From positions 3,720,001 to 3,784,000 of the forward strand of contig NZ_CP015579.1 of NCBI RefSeq assembly GCF_002163585.1: a DNA stretch of 64,000 bases, in the 5' to 3' direction. This document shows, piece by piece, positions 17,818 to 26,823 of this stretch. The stretch comes from Tatumella citrea. Its GTDB lineage: Bacteria > Pseudomonadota > Gammaproteobacteria > Enterobacterales > Enterobacteriaceae. Each line of letters starts with the position of its first letter. Positions within the stretch are counted from its first letter, which is position 1. The position numbers and the translations under genes were made by a program. The notes under the pieces were generated by a model. The model made no database searches. It was not told the DNA's origin and worked only from the letters and a program-made list of their open reading frames with translations.

Positions 17818-19192
17818 ACAGCACCCGGTTTCCGGAACTTCCGGGCGCAGGATTTGGATTAAACAGCCACTGGCCTGTTTTACTGCCACCGACCAACAGG
17901 CCGGCGGCGGCCTGGTCATCACCGGCAATACCATTAGCGAAGTACTGGCTACGGGACAGCAGCCCTCACAGCCCTGTGACGAAGTATTTGATGCGCGTGA
18001 GCATGTGGTTCTACCAGGGTTAGTAAATACTCACCATCATTTTTATCAGACTCTGACGCGGGCCTGGGGCCCGGTAGTGAGTGAGCCGCTGTTTCCCTGG
18101 TTACAACAGTTATACCCGGTATGGGCAAAACTGACGCCAGAGGCACTGGCCCTCGCAACCGAAGTGGCTATGGCGGAACTATTACTTTCGGGCTGTACCA
18201 CCACCAGCGATCACCATTATCTGTTCCCTCAGGGGATGGAAGATGCCATTGATATTGAAGCTGAGGTGGTCAGTCGGATGGGCATGCGGGCGATGCTGAC
18301 CCGGGGCTCAATGAGTCTTGGTCAGGCCTCCGGCGGCCTGCCTCCTGAGCATACGGTTCAGACCGCAGAAGACATTCTGGCTGACAGCGAGCGTCTGATT
18401 AAACGTTATCATCAGCGTGGTGACGGTGCACAAATTCAGATTGCCTTAGCACCATGCTCTCCTTTTTCGGTTACCACTGATATCATGCGCGCCAGCGCAG
18501 AAATGGCTGAAGCTCTGGATGTCCGTTTGCATACCCATCTGGCCGAAACGCTTGATGAAGAAGAGTTTTGTCTGAAACGTTTCGGTTTGCGTACCGTCGA
18601 TTATCTGGATTCAGTGGGCTGGTTAAGTCACCGCACCTGGCTTGCACACGGAATTCACTTTAATCAGCAGGAAATTGAACGTCTGGGAGCAGCCGGCTGC
18701 GCGATATGCCATTGTCCGGTCTCTAATATGCGTCTCGCCTCAGGGATCTGCAGAACGCTGGAACTGGAACAGGCTGGCGCAATAATCAGCCTGGGCGTTG
18801 ATGGCTCTGCCTCAAACGATGCTTCCAACATGATGTATGAAGCCCGGCAGACGCTGTACCTGCAGCGTTTACGTTACGGTGCCAGGGACATTACCCCGGA
18901 GCTGATCCTGCGCTGGGCGACCCTGGGGGGAGCAAAAGCACTGGGACGCAGCGATATAGGACTGTTGGCGGTGGGTAAACAGGCCGATATATCCCTGTAC
19001 CGGCTGGATGATTTGCGATTCAGCGGCAGTCACGACCCTCTGGCAGCCTTGCTGCTGTGCGGGGCGGAACAGGCTGATCGTGTGATGATTGGCGGCAAAT
19101 GGCGGGTCACCGACGGCAGTATTGTCGGGCTGGATACCGAAGCGCTGATTGCCCGTCATCGTCAGGCGGCAAAGCAACTGGTTATGGCATAA
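17810..19192 (+). CDS. 8-oxoguanine deaminase-like amidohydrolase
   Basis: 460-residue metallo-dependent hydrolase of the ATZ/TRZ/guanine-deaminase branch. Metal ligands are visible: the HxH of GLVNTHHHFYQT (H75, H77), HTHLAET in mid-protein, and the catalytic aspartate in SLGVDGSASND. The family includes enzymes deaminating 8-oxoguanine to urate, and the whole sequence resembles those. Start 17810 (MSEQHPVSG) follows GGGAG and overlaps the permease stop by eight bases. Substrate assignment beyond an aminopurine-like ring remains an inference. Confidence 0.82.
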   Translation: MSEQHPVSGTSGRRIWIKQPLACFTATDQQAGGGLVITGNTISEVLATGQQPSQPCDEVFDAREHVVLPGLVNTHHHFYQTLTRAWGPVVSEPLFPWLQQLYPVWAKLTPEALALATEVAMAELLLSGCTTTSDHHYLFPQGMEDAIDIEAEVVSRMGMRAMLTRGSMSLGQASGGLPPEHTVQTAEDILADSERLIKRYHQRGDGAQIQIALAPCSPFSVTTDIMRASAEMAEALDVRLHTHLAETLDEEEFCLKRFGLRTVDYLDSVGWLSHRTWLAHGIHFNQQEIERLGAAGCAICHCPVSNMRLASGICRTLELEQAGAIISLGVDGSASNDASNMMYEARQTLYLQRLRYGARDITPELILRWATLGGAKALGRSDIGLLAVGKQADISLYRLDDLRFSGSHDPLAALLLCGAEQADRVMIGGKWRVTDGSIVGLDTEALIARHRQAAKQLVMA

Positions 19193-19263
19193 CAAAATAA
19201 AACAGCAGAGCAGCATTGACTGCTCCTGCATAAAAGTAATGTGGCAAAAAACGGGAACGACGA

Positions 19264-20553
19264 ATGAAAAAAATAACTAATGATAGCAATGTACTACGCC
19301 GTGCCGGCTGGCAAAAGGCGATTGGTGGTGGATTACTGGCTGCCTGCCTGTTACCAGTGATGGCTCAGGCCGTCGCCGATGATGGCAACACACAGACTGC
19401 TAACGATTTCAGTGAAATTTTCACCAAAGGTAAAGTCAGCGGTAGTATCCGTTCGCTCTACTATTCCACGCATAATGCCTATTTTGTCTCTAAGTACAAC
19501 CAGGATACCGTCAGCTACGGGGGGTTCCTGAAATATGAAACTGCGCCTTATGACGGCTTTAACCTGGGCGTCAGTGGTTTGTTTGTCCGTGGCATTGATC
19601 ACGGCAGTGCTGAACAAACCGTGAGCGAGCTGGGTGATAACCAGACGAATATCGGTGAGGCCTGGTTACAGTGGAAAGGTGATGATTTCCGCATTACTGG
19701 CGGTAACCAACAGCTGGATTTACCTTTCCTTGGCAGCTATGACTGGCGTATTACTCCTATTATTTACCAGGCCGTGGATATGCAGTATGGCCAGGGTGAA
19801 GATTTCCTGCGCGCAACTAAAGTTTTCCGCTACAAGCCGTGGGGCAGCGATACTCAGGGCCGCTATACCGCCTATGACACTACCGATAAAACCCCGGGCA
19901 TGTGGTCACTGGGCGCCGGACATCACCTGGATGTCGGCAGCACTCATCTGAATGGGGCAGCCTGGTACGAAAGCTATCGTGACTACACCAATATTTTCTA
20001 TACCGAAGGTCACGCCAGCTGGAATAACGTCGCCATGACCCCTGATTTTGGGGTGCAGTATATTCGTGGTACGGGTAACGGCAAAGATCTGGCCGGACCG
20101 GTCAACAGCCAAAGCATCGGCTGGCAGTTATCTCTGAATCTGACACCGCAACTGAACTGGAAACTCGGTTATGACTACCTGGCGAATAACGCCAACAGTT
20201 ATCAGTACGCGCTGGTCACTCCGTACGCACACAACGCGTCATCCGGCCCTTACTTTGCACAACCGTTCTTCACCAGTACTCAGGATTTGGGAAATGGCAA
20301 CGCATGGTCAACCAGCCTGAACTATAACTACAACCAGAATCTGACCGTCGGTACCCGTTATACCTGGATGGATCTGACTCCTCCGGCTGCTTCCGGTAGC
20401 CTGCGTCAGTCAGAATATCTGGTCTATGGCGTCTGGAACTTTGATGGCGTGCTGAAAGGGCTGAGCCTGAACGACTTCCTTGGGGTGCAGACCTCTCCGC
20501 TGTACAAAAAAGATTTCTGGCAGAACCGCGTAACTCTGCAATACGATTTCTAA
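19264..20553 (+). CDS. OprD-family outer-membrane porin
   Basis: 429-residue beta-barrel precursor. A long signal region (cleavage near AQAVADD, residues 33-40) precedes FSEIFTKGKVSGSIRSLYYST, the typical OprD-family start, and alternating amphipathic strands follow. It ends in an aromatic residue (LQYDF), as required for outer-membrane insertion. It lies 71 bp after the deaminase gene on the same strand and before a strong terminator. It probably lets the cluster substrate (a small nitrogenous compound) cross the outer membrane. A GCAG-rich hairpin at 19205-19228 sits in the gap. Confidence 0.85.
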   Translation: MKKITNDSNVLRRAGWQKAIGGGLLAACLLPVMAQAVADDGNTQTANDFSEIFTKGKVSGSIRSLYYSTHNAYFVSKYNQDTVSYGGFLKYETAPYDGFNLGVSGLFVRGIDHGSAEQTVSELGDNQTNIGEAWLQWKGDDFRITGGNQQLDLPFLGSYDWRITPIIYQAVDMQYGQGEDFLRATKVFRYKPWGSDTQGRYTAYDTTDKTPGMWSLGAGHHLDVGSTHLNGAAWYESYRDYTNIFYTEGHASWNNVAMTPDFGVQYIRGTGNGKDLAGPVNSQSIGWQLSLNLTPQLNWKLGYDYLANNANSYQYALVTPYAHNASSGPYFAQPFFTSTQDLGNGNAWSTSLNYNYNQNLTVGTRYTWMDLTPPAASGSLRQSEYLVYGVWNFDGVLKGLSLNDFLGVQTSPLYKKDFWQNRVTLQYDF

Positions 20554-20563
20554 TGTATTTTCC

Positions 20564-20590
20564 GGCGGGTGCCTGCACCCGCTGTTTTTC
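20564..20590 (+). terminator. Intrinsic terminator after the porin gene
   Basis: Stem GCGGGTG (20565-20571) / CACCCGC (20576-20582) with a four-base loop, followed by TG and TTTTT. It ends the purine permease/deaminase/porin operon. Confidence 0.85.
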
Positions 20591-20748
20591 TGATCTGTTC
20601 CGCTAATTACGTCATTTCTCTACGGTCAGCCATGACCATTAGCCACAATCCGGTAAAGCAATGGCGAAATTAATTTTAAATAAAATAACAACACACTTAA
20701 CAACCGGGCAAAAAAAAGATTACACTAACGCCATTATTAACGGGAACG

Positions 20749-21195
20749 ATGTGGAATTTTCATTTGTCATTTCTTATCCGGTTATCACACGCTAAACTTC
20801 CAGCAGTTATTGCCATCCTGGCAATACTGATGTTGTTTATCGCCCCGGAAATATCCCGTTCATTACAAGATTCATCCCCGCAATCCCCGGCCGGTATCTC
20901 TGCATCTTCTGAGATGGCCATGCCCGGCATGTCGATGCCCGCGCATATGACAATGGAAAAGCACAGCACTACCCACTCTGTTCCGTCTGTTGACCCGATG
21001 TCAGGCATGGATGATATTGCCTGTGGTTACTGCGTGATGCTGCTGCATATGCCGGTATTGCTGGCAATGATGGTATTCCTGTGCTGGTTCAGTTTACTGA
21101 TACGCAGGGCACCCCCTGTCAGGCGGCACTGTGCCCTGCCGGTTCGCTTATTCACCGGCTACCTGCAACCCCGTGGGCCTCCTTCCTGTATCTGA
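20749..21195 (+). CDS. DUF2946 membrane protein, copper-associated family
   Basis: 148-residue small protein with an N-terminal hydrophobic segment (about 18-36), a central Met/His-rich stretch (MAMPGMSMPAHMTMEKH, about 60-76), the conserved CGYCVMLLHMP motif and a second hydrophobic segment. Members of this family occur next to copper-handling genes, and the Met/His cluster and CxxC pair suit Cu(I) binding. The reaction or partner is not established. A CopC-like gene follows 300 bp downstream. The ATG at 20749 follows an AACGGGAACG sequence. Confidence 0.72.
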   Translation: MWNFHLSFLIRLSHAKLPAVIAILAILMLFIAPEISRSLQDSSPQSPAGISASSEMAMPGMSMPAHMTMEKHSTTHSVPSVDPMSGMDDIACGYCVMLLHMPVLLAMMVFLCWFSLLIRRAPPVRRHCALPVRLFTGYLQPRGPPSCI

Positions 21196-21497
21196 TCTTC
21201 TTCTGTTCTGATCACTGATGATAAACGGCAGATTATTTTGCCATGGGTAAATAATATGTGCATTCGCGCAGGGATAATTACGTCTTAAATAAATGACAAA
21301 TATTCCGTTATTATTTTCAGTATCAGGATCGGTAATTTCTATATTTACAGAATAATCACCCACCGTGGCCTTTACGGTCCGGAGGCTAGTGTTCAGTCTT
21401 CGGGAATAAATAACAGCCCGCCATAAGGCGTGCTGCCTGAAATATATTATTGATTCATGCGGGTCAGTTAACGACCGGCAATTAACAAGGAATAATT
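21196..21497. other. Intergenic region between the DUF2946 gene and the CopC-like gene
   Basis: 302 bp with no supported gene. A reverse-strand frame of 71 codons overlaps the end of the DUF2946 gene and is probably a shadow. The region should contain the promoter of the CopC-like gene, but I could not identify a regulator site with confidence. Confidence 0.3.
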
Positions 21498-21869
21498 ATG
21501 TCTTTTTCAGCAAAACAGACCGTTATAGCGTTATCTTTACTCGGCAGTGCCTTACTCAGTCAGCAGGCTCTGGCCCATGCTCATCTGACGTCTGCCGAAC
21601 CGGCACAACAGAGCGAAGTTTCGGTTGCACCTGACCATTTAACGCTGCACTTTTCTGAAGATTTAGAAGTGGCTTTCACTGGTATCACCCTGTCACACGA
21701 CGGTACTCAGGTCGCTACCGGTAAAGCCAGTGTGGAAGATACCTCAAAAAGCACCCTGATTGTGCCGGTGACTCATCCACTGAGCCAGGGGAAGTATCAG
21801 GTTGACTGGCACGCACTGTCTGTCGATGGCCATAAAACCAAAGGCAGCTATACCTTTAGTGTGAAGTAA
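21498..21869 (+). CDS. CopC/YobA-like periplasmic copper-binding protein
   Basis: 123-residue precursor with a clear signal peptide ending at QQALAHAH, so that the mature protein begins with His, the first residue of the CopC copper site. The fold shows the expected order (HLTSAEPA, LHFSEDLE, VDWHALSVDGHKTKGSYTFSV), including the late histidines that complete the site. In many enterobacteria yobA is followed by the membrane protein gene yebZ (copD-like); here no copD follows and araC is convergent. It probably chaperones copper in the periplasm. Confidence 0.85.
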   Translation: MSFSAKQTVIALSLLGSALLSQQALAHAHLTSAEPAQQSEVSVAPDHLTLHFSEDLEVAFTGITLSHDGTQVATGKASVEDTSKSTLIVPVTHPLSQGKYQVDWHALSVDGHKTKGSYTFSVK

Positions 21870-21879
21870 ATACGCAGAT

Positions 21880-21901
21880 GCCGGCATCAGAAGATGTCGG
21901 C
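21880..21901. terminator. Hairpin between convergent yobA-like gene and araC
   Basis: GCCGGCATC (21880-21888) and GATGTCGGC (21893-21901) form a nine-base stem with one wobble pair and a four-base loop. There is no long T run, so it is a possible bidirectional terminator or mRNA-end stabiliser. Confidence 0.45.
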
Positions 21902-21905
21902 CGTC

Positions 21906-22799
21906 TTACCGGTGAGATTCGGCAGATAACATCGCTTCATCTTCATGACTGCGACGACGAAAATCACTCGGGCTGACTCCCACCCGTTTACGGAAGACCC
22001 GGGAAAAGTAGAGTTGATCGTCATATCCCACTTCTCTGGCAACCGTTGCCACCGGTTCGAGAGTAGATTGCAGCAATAATCTGGCACGGATAATCCGCTG
22101 ATCTTCGCGCCAGCGCAGCAGGTTAACTCCCAGTTGCTCGCGAAATAAGTGAGCAAGGCGTGACGGTGACAGGCAAACGTGCCGGGCAATGTCCTCAATT
22201 TTCAGGTCACTGGCCAGCCGCAGGGTCATAAACTGACAGGCTTCAACAATTCGGGCATCACGAACCTGTTGCTGATGTCTTGGGTCTTCTTCCGCCGCTC
22301 TTAGCAGCAGATTTTCCAGCAAATTCATCGACATTTCTTCGGCGAACGGTCTTCCTGAATTGTGCACCTGCTCAATATTAATAAACAGCTGATTAAATTC
22401 AGCCTGCAGACTCTCCGGTAACCGTAACCTGCCTACGCCGGATTGCAGTGTCGACCACTGTAACCAGTTACTCCAGAACGCTCTGGGACGGAAATAGACC
22501 CAACGGTGAAACCAGTTATCACTCTCCGGCGCCCGGCCATAATAATGGGCCATTTGTGGCTGAAACAACAACATGTCCCCCGGTTCGCAGTTGAACCCGG
22601 ATTCGCCTTCAAAAACCCGACCCTTGCCGCTGATAGTCAGGTTAAGAATATAGCCTTTCATACCTTCAGGGCGGTCTATAAAGAAATCAAGAGCCCCTCC
22701 GGCAGTAATGGGTGTCAGCCCCGCCACCAGCCAGGCATTAAAATGATAGCCAGGCAGTAACGGATCTTTCTGTAACATACCGGATGGCGAATGCAGCAT
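21906..22799 (-). CDS. araC: Arabinose operon regulator AraC
   Basis: 297-residue regulator. The N-terminal cupin-like arm and sugar-binding domain ([20 protein letters not shown], residues 11-30) closely follow E. coli AraC, and two C-terminal helix-turn-helix motifs follow ([20 protein letters not shown] and [20 protein letters not shown]). It activates the arabinose genes with L-arabinose and represses by looping without it. It is the last gene of araFGH-araC, 69 bp after araH, rather than divergent from araBAD as in E. coli. Confidence 0.93.
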   Translation of the reverse strand: MLHSPSGMLQKDPLLPGYHFNAWLVAGLTPITAGGALDFFIDRPEGMKGYILNLTISGKGRVFEGESGFNCEPGDMLLFQPQMAHYYGRAPESDNWFHRWVYFRPRAFWSNWLQWSTLQSGVGRLRLPESLQAEFNQLFINIEQVHNSGRPFAEEMSMNLLENLLLRAAEEDPRHQQQVRDARIVEACQFMTLRLASDLKIEDIARHVCLSPSRLAHLFREQLGVNLLRWREDQRIIRARLLLQSTLEPVATVAREVGYDDQLYFSRVFRKRVGVSPSDFRRRSHEDEAMLSAESHR

Positions 22800-22868
22800 C
22801 GTAAATTCTCCCCGGGACTAAAGAAGTAAATCAGCCAGAATGCATGCTGGAGAGCGAGACTTTCAGGC

Positions 22869-23855
22869 TCAGTTCTTTTGTTTATAACGGTCGAAAATAA
22901 CGGCCGCCAGCAAAATAGCACCACGTACTACATACTGTGAAAATGGTGAAATATTCAGCAGGTTCATAGCGTTTTCCACGGTACCCAGTATTAATACCCC
23001 GGCAACGACATAAGAAATGCGTCCTACCCCACCTTTTAGTGAGACGCCTCCTAATACACAGGCAGAAATGACTACCAGCTCGTACCCGAGCGAGGTCATC
23101 GGCTGGCCACTGGTCATGCGTGAGGCCAGAATAATTCCCGCAGCGGCGGACACCAGCCCGGAAAGGATAAAAATAATGATTCTGGTACGGACAACGGGTA
23201 CCCCGGCCAGTCTGGCGGCTTCTTCATTACCGCCTATTGCCAGAGTATTCCGGCCAAAGATCGTTTTGTTCAGCAGAAATCCAAAGATAACCATCGTAAG
23301 AATGGTCAGCCAGATCGGTGCCGGCACGCCCAGCCAGTTGGCATATCCCAGACTGAAGAACGAATCATCATCAATACCCACCGCTTTCCCGTCAGAGATG
23401 ATATAAGCGAGGCCACGCACAATCTGCATCGTCGCCAGAGTGGTGATCAGTGCATTAATTTTAAGTCGCGCAATCACGAAGCCATTGACCAGCCCGGTCA
23501 GACAGCCCAGAAGCAAACCGGCTCCTACGCCAATCCACATACTTTCCGTCAGATTCATCACCACCGCGGTCACGACCCCGGCACAGGCAATGACTGAAGC
23601 GACTGAAAGGTCAAAATCGCCGGAAGCCAGGCAAAATAGCATCCCGCAGGCCACCATGCCTGACATCGACATCGCCAGTCCCAGGCCTTTCATATTAATA
23701 AACGTGGCAAAGTTCGGTACAAAAATGGCGCAGACAACAAACAACAATGCAAACACCACCAGCATGCCAAAATTGTTCCATAGCCGGTTCAGGCGTTGCC
23801 CGGAAGACGCTGCCAGCGGTGCGGTGGCAGAAGGGGTTGAAGTTGAATTAGTCAT
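22869..23855 (-). CDS. araH: L-arabinose ABC transporter permease AraH
   Basis: 328-residue inner-membrane permease, nearly colinear with E. coli AraH (FVPNFATFINMKGLGLAMSM, ASGDFDLSVASVIACAGV, GNEEAARLAGVPVVRT loop). About ten hydrophobic segments. It forms the homodimeric channel for high-affinity arabinose uptake with AraG and AraF. Fifteen bases separate it from araG. Confidence 0.95.
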   Translation of the reverse strand: MTNSTSTPSATAPLAASSGQRLNRLWNNFGMLVVFALLFVVCAIFVPNFATFINMKGLGLAMSMSGMVACGMLFCLASGDFDLSVASVIACAGVVTAVVMNLTESMWIGVGAGLLLGCLTGLVNGFVIARLKINALITTLATMQIVRGLAYIISDGKAVGIDDDSFFSLGYANWLGVPAPIWLTILTMVIFGFLLNKTIFGRNTLAIGGNEEAARLAGVPVVRTRIIIFILSGLVSAAAGIILASRMTSGQPMTSLGYELVVISACVLGGVSLKGGVGRISYVVAGVLILGTVENAMNLLNISPFSQYVVRGAILLAAVIFDRYKQKN

Positions 23856-23870
23856 AGTTAACTCCTGGTT

Positions 23871-25394
23871 TCAGGCAACAGCCGGTTGTCCGGAAGCCAC
23901 CGGCATCGCCAGGCTTAACGCCTGAGGTTCGGTAGCCTGATCATGGGAAAGTTCTCCGGCAATGGCACCTTCACGCATCACGATAATACGATCAGCCAGT
24001 CCTAACACTTCCGGCAGGTCACTGGAGGCAAACAGCACGGCGACGCCCTGCGAGGCAAGTTGATAGATCAGCTGATAAATTTCATGTTTGGCTCCCACAT
24101 CGATACCGCGGGTAGGCTCATCCAGTAACATCACTTTGATATGGTTCTCAGATAACCAACGGCCGAGAATAGCTTTCTGCTGATTTCCGCCAGAGAGCCG
24201 GGCTATTTGCTGCTCGCCGGTGGGTGTCTTGATTTTTAAACCGCGGATATGCTGCCCGGCATTCTGCAGCTCCCACCGGTTATCCACCAGCCAACCGGCT
24301 GACAAATGCTCCCGCCTTGCGCTGATATTGATATTTTCATTGACCGAGTGAACAGGAATAATGCCGTCAGCTTTTCTGTCTTCAGGGCATAACAGAATGC
24401 CGGAGCGAATAGCGTCAATGGGTTGCGACAGCCGGAGCTTTACCCCTTCAAGCCACACTTCCCCGGAAAGTATTTTGCTGGCCCCGAATAACCCTTTCAG
24501 TAATTCAGTTCGTCCGGCGCCGACCAGTCCAAACAGTCCGACAATTTCTCCGGATCGGACTTCCAGGGAAACCGGTTGTTTTACCCCGGCGGCATGGAAT
24601 TTGTTCAGCCTCAACAAAGTTTCACCAGTGGGGCGCGGCTGGTAACCATAGATATCACCAATATCGCGGCCAACCATCGCCTGTACCAGTTGCTCGTGGC
24701 TAAGGCTGTTCATATCATCAAAAGTGCAGACGTAACGGCCATCTTTAAACACGGTCACAGCATCACTTAAGGCAAAGATTTCCTCCATCCGGTGGGAGAC
24801 ATACAAAACCACTTTGCCCTGTGCCCGCAGCTGGCGAAGCACACGAAACAGGTGTTCAGTTTCGCGGGCAGACAGCGAACTGGTCGGTTCATCGAAAGCA
24901 ATCACCTTCGCATCACGCGCCAGCGCTTTGGCAATTTCCACCATCTGCCATTGCCCAAGAGAGAGGTATTTAAGTGGAGTTTCCGGGTCCAGCGTCATCC
25001 CCAGAGCGTTCAGTTGCTGTTGTGCCTTTTGTCGTAACAGCTTTTTATTCAGCAATCCCCCACGCCGCGGTAACTGACCCAGGAATATATTCTCGGCAAC
25101 CGTAAGCTCAGGGACGAGATGTAACTCCTGATAAATGATGGCAATCCCCGCCTGCAATGCTTCGGTGGTATTACTGAAGGCTACTGGCTTGCCCTGCAAA
25201 ATCAGAGTGCCTTCGGTGGGTGTATAGCTGCCGCTAAGGATTTTCAGCAACGTCGATTTTCCGGCGCCATTTTCTCCCATCAATGCATGAATCTGCCCCT
25301 GCTCACAGCGAAAGGAGATATCCTGCAGTGCTTTGACCCCGGGAAAACTTTTGCCAATTCCCTGAAATGCCAGGGGGGCGGAGGATGTAATCAT
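23871..25394 (-). CDS. araG: L-arabinose ABC transporter ATP-binding protein AraG
   Basis: 507-residue protein with two fused nucleotide-binding domains, as usual for sugar CUT2 importers. The first has GENGAGKST and Walker [10 protein letters not shown]; the second carries LVGAGRTE in place of Walker A, the signature [15 protein letters not shown] and [14 protein letters not shown]. It energises AraFGH. A stem-loop in the 79-bp gap after araF probably lowers its expression relative to the binding protein. Confidence 0.95.
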   Translation of the reverse strand: MITSSAPLAFQGIGKSFPGVKALQDISFRCEQGQIHALMGENGAGKSTLLKILSGSYTPTEGTLILQGKPVAFSNTTEALQAGIAIIYQELHLVPELTVAENIFLGQLPRRGGLLNKKLLRQKAQQQLNALGMTLDPETPLKYLSLGQWQMVEIAKALARDAKVIAFDEPTSSLSARETEHLFRVLRQLRAQGKVVLYVSHRMEEIFALSDAVTVFKDGRYVCTFDDMNSLSHEQLVQAMVGRDIGDIYGYQPRPTGETLLRLNKFHAAGVKQPVSLEVRSGEIVGLFGLVGAGRTELLKGLFGASKILSGEVWLEGVKLRLSQPIDAIRSGILLCPEDRKADGIIPVHSVNENINISARREHLSAGWLVDNRWELQNAGQHIRGLKIKTPTGEQQIARLSGGNQQKAILGRWLSENHIKVMLLDEPTRGIDVGAKHEIYQLIYQLASQGVAVLFASSDLPEVLGLADRIIVMREGAIAGELSHDQATEPQALSLAMPVASGQPAVA

Positions 25395-25433
25395 GACAAC
25401 GCTCGCTCACAGTAGATGACAGAAATTCCTGTT

Positions 25434-25464
25434 CCGGTCCCCGGCACCAGGCTGCGGGGACCGG
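25434..25464 (-). repeat. Intercistronic stem-loop between araF and araG
   Basis: Perfect nine-base stem CCGGTCCCC (25434-25442) / GGGGACCGG (25456-25464). It follows the araF stop by about ten bases. Such structures after periplasmic binding-protein genes commonly stabilise the upstream message and reduce downstream expression. Confidence 0.7.
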
Positions 25465-25473
25465 TGCAGAGGC

Positions 25474-26457
25474 TTACATCAGTCCCTTTTTCTTCAGTTC
25501 CTGTTTAAAGTTGTCGCGAGTGATCAGTACCACATCGGTCACTTCGGTAAAGGCCGCAGGCTGCTGACCTTTCGTCACCCAGTTGTATAACATCTGGCTG
25601 CTTTTATAGCCGTGGATGTCCGGACTCGGGAGTAAGGAACCGTAGAAACCGGTGGCTTTAGACTTGGAGAGTTCACTGACAGCATCAACTCCGTTAATAC
25701 CAATCCCAATCACATCTGCTGCTTTAAAACCCTGGCCCTCGGTCGCCCGGACACCGCCCAGCACCGTGTTGTCATTCATACCTACGATCAACCAGTGCTT
25801 AACCTGCGGATGCTGAACCAGCAGTGAGTTGCCGGCATCCAGTGCTCCGGGGATATCATTCGATTTGGTCGGAATCTGGTAAATCTGTGCGGCCGGGAAA
25901 CCTGCAGCTTTCAGGGCATCCATCGAACCGGTCGTCCGGCGGCGGGCTGTATCGAGCTCATCGGCGGTAATCACCATCACTGCGGTATCTTTGGCATCCC
26001 ACTGACGTTTCTGCATCTCTTTATAGAGTTCCTGGCCCTGGCGCTCACCAATTTTGGTAGCCGCCATCATCACCAGGGGAACTGTCGTCATTGGCTGACC
26101 CTTTGCATTGACGAACTGGTCATCCACAGCAATAACTTTTATATCATAGCTACGAGCTTTCGCCATGATGGCAGCCCCGAGTTTTGGGTCCGGAGTACAG
26201 ATGACAAAGCCTTTGGCGCCACTGGCGGCCAGACTATCAATAGCATTCAGAGTCTTTTCTCCGTCGGGCACCGCAATTTTTATGACATCAAAGCCCATAT
26301 CTTTACCGGCTTTATCAGCAAATGCCCATTCGGTCTGAAACCAGGGTTCTTCCGGTTGTTTGACCAGAAAACCCAGTTTCAGGTTCTCTGCCAACGCCGA
26401 ATGGGACATCACAGCGGCCAGGCCAAGCGCAGCTAACAGTTGGGTATATTTACGCAT
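25474..26457 (-). CDS. araF: L-arabinose-binding periplasmic protein AraF
   Basis: 327-residue precursor. The signal peptide (MRKYTQLLAALGLAAVM..., cleavage near SALAENL) is followed by LKLGFLVKQPEEPWFQTEW, the arabinose-binding-protein opening, and later NDNTVLGGVRATEGQGF. It captures L-arabinose for AraGH. Start 26457 is preferred over the ATG three bases earlier because it lies six bases after GGAG. A large upstream gap contains its own promoter. Confidence 0.93.
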   Translation of the reverse strand: MRKYTQLLAALGLAAVMSHSALAENLKLGFLVKQPEEPWFQTEWAFADKAGKDMGFDVIKIAVPDGEKTLNAIDSLAASGAKGFVICTPDPKLGAAIMAKARSYDIKVIAVDDQFVNAKGQPMTTVPLVMMAATKIGERQGQELYKEMQKRQWDAKDTAVMVITADELDTARRRTTGSMDALKAAGFPAAQIYQIPTKSNDIPGALDAGNSLLVQHPQVKHWLIVGMNDNTVLGGVRATEGQGFKAADVIGIGINGVDAVSELSKSKATGFYGSLLPSPDIHGYKSSQMLYNWVTKGQQPAAFTEVTDVVLITRDNFKQELKKKGLM

Positions 26458-26823
26458 CATTCTCTCCGGCAATGTTCACAATGTCGGGTGGCAGAACAAT
26501 GGACTTCAGCAGTTACGCCTGGCCGAATGGTCACTCCCCCCGGTAAAATCAGGGTTAGTTTTATCCTTGTTTACATCAGGAAAGGGAGAGCGAAATCACA
26601 CCGCTCAATGACAGTTAATTTATCCATATATACAGCTAAATTAACCTTTGAGTAACATTTGAAGTTGATCACAATTTCGGTCATTAAGCGGATAAAAATT
26701 AGAAATATGACCATATTTTGTGGATTTTACTGCAACTGGCGGAGGGAAGAAGCAAACATTCAAATCGCTATGTATAGCGATTTTTTACCGGTTCAGCAGG
26801 CAATCCGTTGCCGCTGCAGACAA
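26458..26823 (-). promoter_or_regulatory. araFGH-araC promoter region with two CRP-like sites
   Basis: 366 bp between yjfF and araF. On the minus strand a -10-like GATAAA lies at 26565-26560; TGTGA-TTTCGC-TCTCC (26600-26585, 8 of 10 CRP positions) is then centred near -40, a class II position. A second, better CRP match TTTGA-N6-TCACA is at 26658-26673. A TATGGA-N7-ACTG string on the minus strand just upstream (26627-26611) is a loose, inverted AraC half-site. A 9-bp palindrome AAATCGCTA/TAGCGATTT with a following T6 on the plus strand occupies 26762-26786 and may end yjfF transcription. Confidence 0.55.

Noticed and set aside
21148..21363. 71-codon reverse ORF between the DUF2946 and CopC-like genes
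   Set aside because: It overlaps the end of the DUF2946 gene antisense, with no start signal or family resemblance.
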